From assembly GCF_900177345.1 (NCBI RefSeq), contig NZ_FWZT01000006.1, positions 1 through 64,000 on the forward strand: a DNA stretch of 64,000 bases, in the 5' to 3' direction. The notes beneath the pieces are model-generated. The model was not told where the DNA came from. It did not search any database and was given only the letters and a program-made list of their open reading frames with translations. This document shows positions 1-7,553 of this stretch, in pieces; the first letter of the stretch is position 1; every line of letters starts with the position of its first letter. Source of the stretch: Pseudobacteriovorax antillogorgiicola (lineage in GTDB: Bacteria > Bdellovibrionota_B > Oligoflexia > Oligoflexales > Oligoflexaceae). A program made the translations under genes and the position numbers.

Positions 1-51
1 AAGAAGGAGTTTTTGGAAAGAGACTGCCCATGAGTGATATCAGGGCCTATC

Positions 52-444
52 TTAATTTTTGTCTTGATTTGTGACACCCTTGCTCGGACAGGACACATGG
101 CGGAACTTCCTTCTATTCTGGATTTTCCTGCCGCTGCGACTGGTAAAAGTCGCGTCGATTGCAAGAAAGATATCATCTTCAATTTTGATCTTGGAAATCC
201 TTCTCCGAATAGCTCGATTCAGGCAGAGCCTCGCAATTTGACGAGTTCTCGCACCTGACAGCATACGGCTATAGTTAGATTCATGGGTTCCAAAAATGCG
301 CGATGCCTTTCGTAGATCATGTCTAGTTGACTTAAGCATCAAAAACATTATGTACTGGGAAATAATTCCCTGAAGTCTCTTGGGAACGCAATTAAAATCA
401 TTTATGATACCGAGCAAATGCTTTAGCATTTTATGGCCTTTCAT
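52..444 (-). pseudogene. IS4-type DDE transposase, N-terminal fragment
   Basis: The 130-codon frame resembles the N-terminal part of DDE transposases that begin with a helical region (KSTRHDLRKASRIF) and reach the first catalytic strand, here LAIDATFTSRSG, where the Asp of IDAT would be the first DDE residue. After NRRKFRH the expected continuation is lost and the frame stops at 52. A different minus-strand frame stays open from about position 110 to the window edge, so a frameshift near 60-110 is likely, but I could not recognise the continuation. About 100 residues of homology are present against the 300-400 typical of the family. I therefore call it a broken insertion-sequence remnant. The family assignment comes from motif memory only; the rest of the element would lie left of the window. 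Confidence 0.55.
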
Positions 445-689
445 ATTCTGCTTGGATTTGGTTTGGCGACGAGATTAGAGCAGAATTAGGCCATTTTATC
501 TACCAATTCCAATAAGATATACTTTTTTTGCTTCTTGCATTTAGATGGATAGCCGAAGCCCTTTAGCATCAGGGGGTATGGCTAGCTGTCGGCCCTAAAT
601 TGTTGCCTTGGGCGGGATTGATGGAAGGCTGCTAAAATCCGCGCAAGCGGTCAGTAAGTAGGCAGCAAACTCAGAGAATACGCTTCTTA

Positions 690-1463
690 CTATGGATCAG
701 GGCTTGCTCCACCACCGCACCCCGGAATAGCAAGCAAAGCATCGCCTCCATTATTACCAACCCCCTGTACACACCAATTTCCGTTCACACGAATAATGTT
801 TGCAGGCCCTCGACTGGCTGCGGCTTGATTGTGTTGAACGTTACCGCTACAAGGCAGCACGTCCAGTATCTCAAATCCAGCCTGTCCATCGAGCTGCTGA
901 ATACACCATGATTGACCATCAAAGACCCCTAAAACATGGTTTGCAACAACAGTAGTCGAATCTGGTGCCATTGGGTCATTTTCAGGCAAAGGATCAAGCG
1001 GGGAATTTACTTTTGACAAAACTAACTTTTTCTCTTGTCGAGTATTTAGGTGTATATTGGTAAATGATGCTATAAAGCTGACTAGAGGCCTCGCATTTTG
1101 AATATCTTCCTCAGTGGGGTTTGACATTTGATACATGACTTGAAAAGTAGCTCCCTCAGTAGATTCCGATACCTGCACATTGATTTCCTGTAAAGACACT
1201 TCATAAGACCAAGATAGATCTTTAATATCTGTACCTAACTTAGCGGTCTGTTTGGGGTCTGTTGATGAAACTATTTTGCAAAAAGTGACGTCTTTTGGTT
1301 TGGCAACCGTGGCCTTCTCTTGAAACGAACAGGCTATAGCATAGCTTGGCATTCCTTCGGTTTCCTCTGATGGTCGATCACTTTTCCCCACTAAACTGCT
1401 CTGTGGCTTGCAGCTGCAAGCCAGAACAAAAAACCCTAGAAATAGTAAGTTTTTAGGCATCAA
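690..1463 (-). CDS. lipoprotein with C-terminal GCGGGA-S-PDP domain
   Basis: A 257-residue protein of unknown function. The N-terminus is a lipoprotein signal (basic MMPK, hydrophobic stretch, then LACSC), so it is probably exported and anchored by a lipidated Cys. The middle (about 50-160) is a polar, beta-rich region with no family I recognise. The last 75 residues form a Cys-rich module with two WC pairs and the tail GCGGGASPDP. The same module closes the lipoprotein at 3046-3585 on the opposite strand: 29 of the last 37 compared residues are identical, counted by eye. The start overlaps the end of the upstream gene by 11 bases, so the two are probably translationally coupled. Signal and paralogy are seen directly; surface location is inferred. 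Confidence 0.8.
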   Translation of the reverse strand: MMPKNLLFLGFFVLACSCKPQSSLVGKSDRPSEETEGMPSYAIACSFQEKATVAKPKDVTFCKIVSSTDPKQTAKLGTDIKDLSWSYEVSLQEINVQVSESTEGATFQVMYQMSNPTEEDIQNARPLVSFIASFTNIHLNTRQEKKLVLSKVNSPLDPLPENDPMAPDSTTVVANHVLGVFDGQSWCIQQLDGQAGFEILDVLPCSGNVQHNQAAASRGPANIIRVNGNWCVQGVGNNGGDALLAIPGCGGGASPDP

Positions 1464-2649
1464 GATCCCATGATTTACTTAGCAAGTCCTCTGCTAGTGA
1501 AAGAGTATCCCCCACTCGACCACCACTGAGGCGTAGGCTTAAAGATTTGTATTCAAAAAAAGCTGAATGAGCCAGGAATTTTTGATTCCTCCTTGTAAAC
1601 CACCTACAAGCGGCCATCCAAACCAACATTTCCTTATCAATGTTACGAAGCTGCTTAACTTTTTTCAAGATAGCACAAACCTTTCGCAGGCGAACAAGAA
1701 AGGGAACTTCTGAGTCATATGCACGTTCAAACTCAAAAGCAAATCGATAGAAAAGGTTTGTTCTATCAATATCAATACCCTTTCGCCTTGATAATGGTCG
1801 AATTTTGGGAAGGGTTTGCATCCACTTGGTTGAAGAACTCGATAAGGCCCAGAAAAAGCATTCAAATATATAACTTGGCAAAAAGTGGCTTCGTTTTTTC
1901 ATCACCAGATCCACAAGCGCCTGCAAATCACTACCTGCTAAGATTTGGCAACAAGCCTCTTCCCATACTAGCTCTCTTAGGAAAGAATCAGGTATATTTG
2001 ATAAGCTTCTGGTTGACTCAATTACTTTTTGAGCCGACTGCATATCGTGACTAAGCCTATGAGCTCGAGCCAATCCCAGCCTAACCTTAAAAAGAGTGTT
2101 TCCTGATACTCCCTCTTTCTCTGCAGTTGCGAAGGCAGCAATGGCTGATTGGGCGTTACCAAATTTGAGGGCTCGGATACCCAAGGATAGATAAAAAAGG
2201 CCCTTGCCTTCGGGATAGGACGAGCCAGAAGCCAGTAGCGCATATTGTTGTTCCCAGAGTGATTCCCAGGGACTTCCTTCCAACAAGTGGATCTGGCTCA
2301 TAAGAAGATACAGTTCTCCGTAAAGATAGGCATTCTTTGAAGCCTGAGGTTTCAACCCACTTACTTTTAGATGATTTTCTGCCAATTGAAACAGACCGTT
2401 CACTTCGGAAGGAGAAAGATTTCCATACTTTAAGTGATGATTAAGAGCTGACATCCCAAAAATAAAGGCCTTTAAGATATCATTTCCTCGGACGGAATCC
2501 CCAAAGTTCTGGAGGCGCTCCAAGATAAATTGGAACCTTTCATCAGGGGAAACATCCTTGCTTGCCTCTTCTATCTCTGATTTGACAGCTAGCTTTTGTT
2601 CTCGTATTTCGGCCGATGACCAAGTACGGCTTTTTCTATTCTTTGCCAA
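1453..2649 (-). CDS. helical repeat (TPR-like) protein, hypothetical
   Basis: A 398-residue soluble protein without a signal peptide. Much of it looks like alpha-helical tandem repeats of TPR type: blocks such as GLFYLSLGIRALKFGNAQSAIAAF and the following LGLARAHRL are spaced about 34-36 residues apart, which is typical of TPR solenoids. The start is probably a TTG at 2649, preceded by GAGGA at a five-base spacing; the nearby ATG is in another frame and closes quickly. TPR proteins usually mediate protein-protein contacts, so a scaffold or assembly role is possible. It is upstream of, and overlaps by 11 bases, the lipoprotein gene ending at 690, which suggests a two-gene operon. No enzyme motif is visible. 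Confidence 0.7.
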   Translation of the reverse strand: MAKNRKSRTWSSAEIREQKLAVKSEIEEASKDVSPDERFQFILERLQNFGDSVRGNDILKAFIFGMSALNHHLKYGNLSPSEVNGLFQLAENHLKVSGLKPQASKNAYLYGELYLLMSQIHLLEGSPWESLWEQQYALLASGSSYPEGKGLFYLSLGIRALKFGNAQSAIAAFATAEKEGVSGNTLFKVRLGLARAHRLSHDMQSAQKVIESTRSLSNIPDSFLRELVWEEACCQILAGSDLQALVDLVMKKRSHFLPSYIFECFFWALSSSSTKWMQTLPKIRPLSRRKGIDIDRTNLFYRFAFEFERAYDSEVPFLVRLRKVCAILKKVKQLRNIDKEMLVWMAACRWFTRRNQKFLAHSAFFEYKSLSLRLSGGRVGDTLSLAEDLLSKSWDLDA

Positions 2650-3045
2650 ACATATCCTCAGAACTATCCTGATTTCCCTTTAAGAATAGCATCGGGGTGA
2701 GGTAACACCCAAATCCCACGACAGCAGCAGCTTCTTAAACCTATGGAAAAACAGATAATATCAAAAACTTACAAAAGACCATGTCACTTCCAACCTCGTC
2801 AAGTCTACCGTCGGTTCAGTCAGCGAGCTTTTAAACCAACAATTCTAGCAAGCTACAAAACTTTCAAGACATCGGGTGTTCTAGGCTGCCGCATCTCGAG
2901 CCCCCTCCCAGAAATCTCGAAGTCTAATATAACCTCATATAATTTAATAATTACTTCACCATAGATATACCCACCCTTGTAAACCTAACTGGCCCAAAAA
3001 GTGAAAGAAGATGGAAAACTGAACGAATCGCTGAAGGAGAACATA
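2650..3045. other. intergenic region between divergent genes
   Basis: About 400 bases separating two divergently transcribed units. It must hold promoters for both directions, but I see no strong boxes. A 73-codon plus-strand frame (2743-2964) lacks a ribosome site and coding character and is not called. The ribosome site for the gene at 3046 (AAGGAG, 3034-3039) lies at its right end. Confidence 0.5.
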
Positions 3046-3585
3046 ATGCGTAGCCTAGAGATTTTATTGCTCATGATTTTCGTGGTTAACCAAGGTTGTG
3101 GAGACACAAGTGAGAATTCAAACCGAACTGCTCCTATAGGAGACAAACAGGTCTATGAAGTAGACACAGACAAGCAGAAAGCCCCTGTTGAAACAAGAGA
3201 CTCAACAGAGGCAATTAAGCCGGGTGAGCAAAATGAGGAGCTTGCTGTCGAGGATAGAAATAAGACCCCAGAAAAGGAGCCCAGTGAAAGCCCAGAACCA
3301 CGAGAAAGCCTGGAAATTCCCCCCTCAGGTAACCAATACACGGCGATCTATAGCAGTCAAAACTGGTGTATCCTTGCAGACAACGTTCCAGAAAATGCCA
3401 AAATTCTAGGGCTTCCCACTTGTTCAAAAGGCTCTCAACATGACGCTGAAGCAGCTAATAGAAACCCTGTTACCTTGATAAAGGTCAACGGCTTCTGGTG
3501 TGTCCAAGGGGAAGGTAATAATGGTGGTGACGCCCTGCTTTTTATACCTGGCTGCGGTGGTGGTGCTACACCAGACCCTAGTTGA
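3046..3585 (+). CDS. lipoprotein with C-terminal GCGGGA-T-PDP domain
   Basis: A 179-residue probable lipoprotein: MRSLEILLLMIFVVNQGC is a short signal with a lipidation Cys, although the lipobox (NQGC) is poor. I chose the ATG at 3046 because AAGGAG sits seven bases upstream; a GTG at 3001 has no such site and would bury the signal. Residues 20-105 are a low-complexity, Glu/Lys/Pro-rich linker typical of proteins that project a domain away from the membrane. The last 75 residues carry paired WC motifs (NWCI, FWCVQG), the GNNGGDALL core and the GCGGGATPDPS end, matching the minus-strand lipoprotein at 690-1463. This gives an anchored stalk with a small Cys-containing head. Its function is unknown; the closest evidence is its local paralog. 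Confidence 0.8.
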   Translation: MRSLEILLLMIFVVNQGCGDTSENSNRTAPIGDKQVYEVDTDKQKAPVETRDSTEAIKPGEQNEELAVEDRNKTPEKEPSESPEPRESLEIPPSGNQYTAIYSSQNWCILADNVPENAKILGLPTCSKGSQHDAEAANRNPVTLIKVNGFWCVQGEGNNGGDALLFIPGCGGGATPDPS

Positions 3586-3997
3586 TCCCGACCTACTCCC
3601 CCACTAGTTCAAAGATTATAGCGGGGGCCAACCTTTAGGTGACCTTCGGGCTATTTCAGACAGCCTTTACGTCTGACCCTTTTCGTTTATCCTAACAATT
3701 AGCACTGCGTCAATTGCGAAGAGCCTATCATCGCCCACCCATCATAGGATGCTCAACTGGAATGGAACAAAGGCTCGATAAGGCCAAATTCGTTTTTCGT
3801 GCTCTCAAAAATAAACATACTGTTTAGCGTGGTCATTTTCATGCGATATTACATGAAATAAGCCATCTGAATATATGTAATTGGCGATATTGGATATCTC
3901 TCGTGAATACATAATATCGACATTGCGCCAAAAAGGGATAGATAGGTGCAAACCTTAATCAAGAATGATCCTTTAAATAAAGGTGGAGCTGTAAAAT
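3586..3997. other. intergenic region with hairpin at 3598-3627
   Basis: About 410 bases without a credible gene. At 3598-3627 CCCCC-A-CTA can pair with TAG-C-GGGGG, a stem with one mismatch; no T-run follows, so it is a weak terminator. The same CCCCCACTAG arm occurs in the IS200/IS605-like end near 31852, so it could instead be transposon debris. The AT-rich right half probably holds the promoter for the peptide gene at 3998. Confidence 0.4.
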
Positions 3998-4120
3998 ATG
4001 AAATTTATAAACAAATCTATCGCGATTGCAACAATTGCGGCTGCTGGAGCCTCCCTCGACGCTTCGGCTAACACTTTTGTCCAGTTACAGGCAAATAAAG
4101 TGATTAACCGACAAAATTGA
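3998..4120 (+). CDS. small exported peptide, 40 residues
   Basis: A short gene preceded by GGTGGAG (3982-3988), with a GCT-GTAAAAT spacer before the ATG. It encodes a typical Sec signal (MKFINK, then IAIATIAAAGASLDASA), and a signal peptidase site after ASA would leave a 16-residue mature tail, NTFVQLQANKVINRQN. Ten bases after its stop, a lipoprotein start follows (4131), so both were probably in one transcript. It is not in any family I know. It could be a secreted peptide, a leader whose translation controls the next gene, or the front of a gene broken by a frameshift. The signal-like character and ribosome site make chance unlikely. Confidence 0.5.
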   Translation: MKFINKSIAIATIAAAGASLDASANTFVQLQANKVINRQN

Positions 4121-4130
4121 AGGAAACAAA

Positions 4131-4247
4131 ATGAAGCTAATTATTACAGTTCTAATGACACTCACATTGGTTTCTTGTGGAAGTGACTCAAAAACATGGA
4201 TTCTTTGTGGAAAGAAGCGGTTAGGCTCAGCAAAAACCATGCTGTAA
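4131..4247 (+). pseudogene. lipoprotein gene, 5' fragment cut by transposon debris
   Basis: The frame opens with AGGAAAC and then ATG, and encodes a clear lipoprotein signal (MKLIITVLMTLTLVSC). After about residue 20 (CGSDSKT) the DNA switches to sequence that in another frame encodes a TnpB fragment, and the lipoprotein frame ends by chance at 4247 after 38 codons. So only the first 60 or so bases are original. The missing body may be the Cys-containing frame at 5048-5650, which lacks its own 5' end and is joined directly to the other side of the insertion-sequence debris. That reconnection is inference from position and strand. Confidence 0.6.
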
Positions 4248-4453
4248 TAGCCATTGAAGACCTTAAGATTCGCAATATGAGTAGGAGTTCTAAAGGAACG
4301 ATAGATAATCCAGGTAAGATGGTGGCGCAGAAATCGGGCTTAAATAGAGCTATTCTTCGTGAAGGATGGTACGATTTCGAGAAAAAGCTTGAGTGGCAAG
4401 CTAAAAAACGTGGAGCTAGGGTCATATACTGTGATCCTAAATACAATGGGTAA
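4196..4453 (+). pseudogene. TnpB (IS200/IS605 OrfB) internal fragment
   Basis: Eighty-five residues match the central RuvC-like part of TnpB, the RNA-guided nuclease of IS200/IS605 elements: VIAIEDLKIRNM contains the second catalytic acidic residue (Glu of IEDL), followed by NPGKMVAQKSGLNRAILREGW and the K-G-A-RV strand. The N-terminal half and first catalytic Asp are absent, and the frame ends at DPKYNG exactly where the conserved TSQ and the zinc-finger CxxC should start. An in-frame stop lies four codons before 4196. This is therefore a remnant without activity. It is inserted in the lipoprotein gene that starts at 4131 and is followed by an IS481 remnant. Confidence 0.8.
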
Positions 4454-4469
4454 CAAGCACTACGATCTA

Positions 4470-5049
4470 ATTTGTAAAAATTTAGACCCGATCGGACACT
4501 AGCCCTGTTTTGACATTCCTATTTGATTGTCTGTTAGTTCAGATTCAGCTCGTCAACCTTTACCCTCCATTCCTGTCTCCCGTCAAGAAAAGTCTGCATT
4601 GGAGTCCGTCCACAGCACACTTTACCTTGGTGTGTTCGATTTACATTATAGTCTTCGACCCAGTCATCGAGGTCCTTTTGAAGCTCTTCCATGCTTCTGT
4701 AAAGGTTTTTCCTGAAGGTAACTTGTTAGAATTCGTTCAAAATAGTCTTATGGAACCTCTCGCAGATACCATTTGTTTGCGGATGCCTAGCTTTTGTTTT
4801 GGTATGATCAATGTCATTGACAGCCAGATATAGCTGAAAGTCATGTTGCTCAACCTTGCCGCAGTATTCGGTGCCACGATCTGTGAGAATCCTGAGTACA
4901 CCCATTCCATGATTCTCAAAAAGTGGTAAGACTCTATCATTAAGAAGATCAGCTGCGGTGATCGGGGTTTTCTGATTGTAGAGCTTGCAGCATGCTGCTT
5001 TCGAATAGGTATCAACAAATGTTTGCTGATAAATTCGGCCAATTCCCTT
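4470..5049 (-). mobile_element. IS481-family element, truncated copy
   Basis: The stretch contains the 3' two-thirds of an IS481-type transposase gene plus its downstream end. The outer end is probably near 4470-4515, where AATTTAGACCCGATCGGACAC stands outside any gene; exact terminal repeats cannot be fixed. The other end stops abruptly at 5049, inside the transposase frame, so the 5' part was deleted on joining the gene at 5048. Confidence 0.6.
4534..5049 (-). pseudogene. IS481-family transposase, 3' part with premature stop
   Basis: The integrase core is well conserved. From GIGRIYQQTFVDTYSK (first Asp) through RILTDRGTEYCG (second Asp) to QTNGICERFHKTI (Glu), all three DDE residues are present. 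A TAA at 4726-4728 follows LNEF, but the same frame continues as QVTFRKNLYRSMEELQKDLD, then the usual NRTHQGK-CCGRTP tail, to a stop at 4534. Family members have Tyr at the TAA position (EFYQVTFR), so one base change made the stop. The N-terminal helix-turn-helix region (about the first third) is missing because homology begins at 5049 next to foreign sequence. The copy is inactive for two independent reasons. Confidence 0.85.
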
Positions 5050-5650
5050 GAATAACGCCAAAGACAAAGTAGCAAAGGATGATCTTCCTCTGATCGAACA
5101 AAAGCTCAAGTCCTTGCATGAATATAGCATGGGGGCAGTTAGTGCATGCTCATATGATAGCTCTAGGCGGTGTCTTGAAGAATTGTCAGAGGATTTTCCT
5201 AGTTTTTTAGGTGGTGCAGAACCGTCCCTTACCATATTTGAGCATCTACTGCAAAGAGCCATCCATGATACGGAAGGCTATGCTAATAAGCTTGATATCA
5301 ATCAACCCTGGCCTTCTCCTTCCAACAGCAAGGGTCCTTCCTTTCGCGGTGTACTGGAACGAAAGCTAGCTTCCTACTTAAACAAACCGAGCAACAATGC
5401 TCTCCAAACCCTAGAAACAGCCATCAACATAGCCTTTATGCAGAACAATCGTCAGGGTGACGAGTTGTTCCTTGAGCTAAGTCATCGTGATGAACTTGGC
5501 GGTAGTAAGGCTCAAGGCTCAACAAGCGCTCAATACAACTATTATGGTAAGATTCGTAAGTCCTTCAAGAAAGATAGCTTTATCGTTCAGCAAGGAACTA
5601 CAACTGTTGCAATGAGAGCTTGTGTCGATAAATCCACCTGCACACTCTAG
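5048..5650 (+). pseudogene. exported-protein gene, 3' part lacking its start
   Basis: About 200 codons of good coding sequence with no natural start: a TTG at 5048 lies at the edge of the IS481 remnant, and there is no ribosome site or signal peptide. The protein is acidic, with CSYDSSRRC and a C-terminal CVDKSTCTL, suggesting disulfides and hence a once-exported protein. Its neighbours downstream are all exported. The lipoprotein signal left at 4131, on the same strand and on the other side of the debris, would supply the missing 5' end. Family unknown. Even if translated from an internal start it would remain cytoplasmic, so loss of function is likely. Confidence 0.6.
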
Positions 5651-5661
5651 ATTCTTAAAAA

Positions 5662-5690
5662 TGCGGAACCCATGGTTCCGCACTTCTTTT
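5662..5690 (+). terminator. Rho-independent terminator
   Basis: A perfect 9-bp stem, TGCGGAACC with GGTTCCGCA around a CAT loop, followed by CTTCTTTT. It ends the transcript of the broken gene at 5048-5650 and shows that the next gene starts downstream, at 5702, not inside the hairpin. Confidence 0.85.
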
Positions 5691-5701
5691 GGAGGCATAT
5701 T

Positions 5702-6271
5702 ATGAGAGGAACATGGGTCATGGCCCTACTTCTTATTCTTGGCGTTACATTGGGAGCGATATATTTTGTTGCTGCTAATAGCTCGACACCGAAATTTGAG
5801 TCAACACAATCGGAGCCTGCTCCCAACGAAGATGGATCTCAGCTTGATCAAAGGGTGGTAGAGGCTGAAGACGAAGAACAAGACAGATCGGCGGAAAAAA
5901 ACGGGAAAAAATCTGATGTACTCGTTCAGGATGAGGTTATTCCAAAGGGCGAACCTGAACGTATTAGGCAGGACATCGAATCTATAAGAAAGTACTTTCC
6001 TAAAGATTTGCAAGAACGAATTGTACAGTATGAAAACCAAGTTAGAGCCTTGAAGCCTAGACAAGACGAATACCAATCTCTAATGAAAGCTATTAACGAA
6101 GAGATCATCGCAAGTCAAGGTGATCCGTCTCCTGTGAAAAAGGAGCGAGCTGATGAGTTGAGAGAAGAGTTGATGATTGCTGCAAAGCGACTCGGAAGGG
6201 AAGCGAGAGAAATCAGTCAGCAAATAGCAGACGAAGTTCACACTATCAAAGAAAGGTATGATCGTGGCTAA
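5702..6271 (+). CDS. single-pass membrane protein with acidic linker and coiled coil
   Basis: A 189-residue protein, counted from the ATG at 5702, which has GGAGG eight bases upstream; an ATG at 5672 falls within the terminator hairpin. Residues 5-24 form one membrane segment (WVMALLLILGVTLGAIYFVAA) without a cleavage site, so it is an N-in, periplasm-facing anchor. Residues 25-75 are acidic and disordered, and residues 85-185 are highly charged helix (IRQDIESIRKYFPK, ELREELMIAAKRLGREAREI), likely coiled coil. No family is recognised. Its end overlaps the next gene by 14 bases, and three more exported proteins follow, so it is the first gene of an operon, perhaps an anchor or spacer for the others. 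Confidence 0.75.
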   Translation: MRGTWVMALLLILGVTLGAIYFVAANSSTPKFESTQSEPAPNEDGSQLDQRVVEAEDEEQDRSAEKNGKKSDVLVQDEVIPKGEPERIRQDIESIRKYFPKDLQERIVQYENQVRALKPRQDEYQSLMKAINEEIIASQGDPSPVKKERADELREELMIAAKRLGREAREISQQIADEVHTIKERYDRG

Positions 6272-7553
6272 CTTTCAAAGAAGCTTATTCGTTGCATCGC
6301 TTAGTTTGATGCCTCTTCAGTCCTGTCGCGCTATGGAAGCCAATAGTGCTAAAGTTGGTGGAAATGGCTCCACTGAGCTATGCTCGTCATCCACTGAAGA
6401 AGCATGTAAGCCGATCGATGAAGAAAATTGCTCTAGTGATTCTGAAACTGATTGTGACTCTGATCATGAGCTCGTAACGATCCTACAAGTAAAGGAGCTA
6501 GGTTCGATTCCCGACGGTGACCTGCCAAGTACTTCGCGGTGCCAGACCTTGCTGGATCATCTGGATTCTGAAGTGAAGCGAACCATATCAGAGGGCATAG
6601 TTTTAGAAAACATTGCCTTTGCTCAGCTCCTAAAAGACAACGATTTTATCATAGATGACAGCTACCGCTTTTTACCGTCAGAAGGACAGCAAATAATAGG
6701 TTTTGGAATCTTTGAAATCGATCGAAGCACCTGGGAAGCTGGTATAGTAGACGACCTTGGCGAAAGTAATCTGACAGATTACTGCTTGACTCCCGAAAGT
6801 TATGAACTTGAACGCTCCCACATCTCAATTGGCACTCCAAAGTTGCTTCAAAGCTGGAGGGATCAAAAAACCCAAGGGCGACAAGAAGAATGTTTAGAGA
6901 ATAGCTTCTGCTTTGGAAGTGACGGTTTAGCCTATGGAAGCCATTATAAAGGTGGTGTAAGATATGATCACGGGATCAATTGGGGAAGTCCAGGGATCAA
7001 TCAAAATTCATTCCGCCTGTTCTGGCACATTGAAAGCCCGGTCAACCTAAGTGTTGAAGGAGTTCCAAGTAGTGTGAGCGTGAGCCCTAGGCCAATCTCT
7101 ACAGGGAACTGCCAGGAAATCACCCTTCAAGTCTCCAACTCTGAAAACTTTACGAATAGTTCGATTCAGGTTATTAAGCCTCGAAACGAATGCTACGAGC
7201 GAGCTGCTCCCTTTCTGACAGAGCCCTTGGCTCTTAGTGAAGATTTGAGTGAGGACCAGATTGCAGCCATTCTCGATGCCTCGCATTTGAGCCCGAGACA
7301 GCTATGGAGACCTTTACCGGAGGTGCCGGTGAGCCCTTGTTTGTTGAAAGACATCCTAGGCCCTAACAGTTGTTTTCAACCCATTATAAAGAGCTTTGAC
7401 CCCTACCTGAGGGAGTTTCTAAAAGGACACGAAGACCTATATGTATTGATGCAGCTATCACATGACATTCGTGTTGTTGCAAAGTTGGATCGCCTGACAG
7501 GAGCAATAGACATCTTAGAATCACAATTTATAACTGAAGGAGGTGTCCCATGA
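6258..7553 (+). CDS. Cys-rich lipoprotein, hypothetical
   Basis: A 431-residue protein with a lipoprotein-like N-terminus (FVASLSLMPLQSC), then a low-complexity acidic and Cys-rich segment up to residue 75 (CSSSTEEAC, NCSSDSETDCDSD). Residues 160-330 contain several scattered Cys and a beta-rich stretch (SVEGVPSSVSVSPRPI) that looks like an extracellular sandwich domain; the C-terminal 130 residues are more helical. I recognise no family. It overlaps the upstream membrane protein by 14 bases and the downstream gene by four (ATGA), so all are translationally coupled. Likely an anchored surface or periplasmic component of the same complex. The start at 6258 gives the best signal; a GTG four codons later is possible. 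Confidence 0.75.
   Translation: MIVANFQRSLFVASLSLMPLQSCRAMEANSAKVGGNGSTELCSSSTEEACKPIDEENCSSDSETDCDSDHELVTILQVKELGSIPDGDLPSTSRCQTLLDHLDSEVKRTISEGIVLENIAFAQLLKDNDFIIDDSYRFLPSEGQQIIGFGIFEIDRSTWEAGIVDDLGESNLTDYCLTPESYELERSHISIGTPKLLQSWRDQKTQGRQEECLENSFCFGSDGLAYGSHYKGGVRYDHGINWGSPGINQNSFRLFWHIESPVNLSVEGVPSSVSVSPRPISTGNCQEITLQVSNSENFTNSSIQVIKPRNECYERAAPFLTEPLALSEDLSEDQIAAILDASHLSPRQLWRPLPEVPVSPCLLKDILGPNSCFQPIIKSFDPYLREFLKGHEDLYVLMQLSHDIRVVAKLDRLTGAIDILESQFITEGGVP

Noticed and set aside
34-258. 74-codon plus-strand frame at the window edge
   Set aside because: It lies opposite the transposase fragment with better homology; no ribosome site and no protein-like motif.
2743-2964. 73-codon frame in the divergent promoter gap
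   Set aside because: No ribosome site, odd composition, and it crosses the region where both promoters should be.
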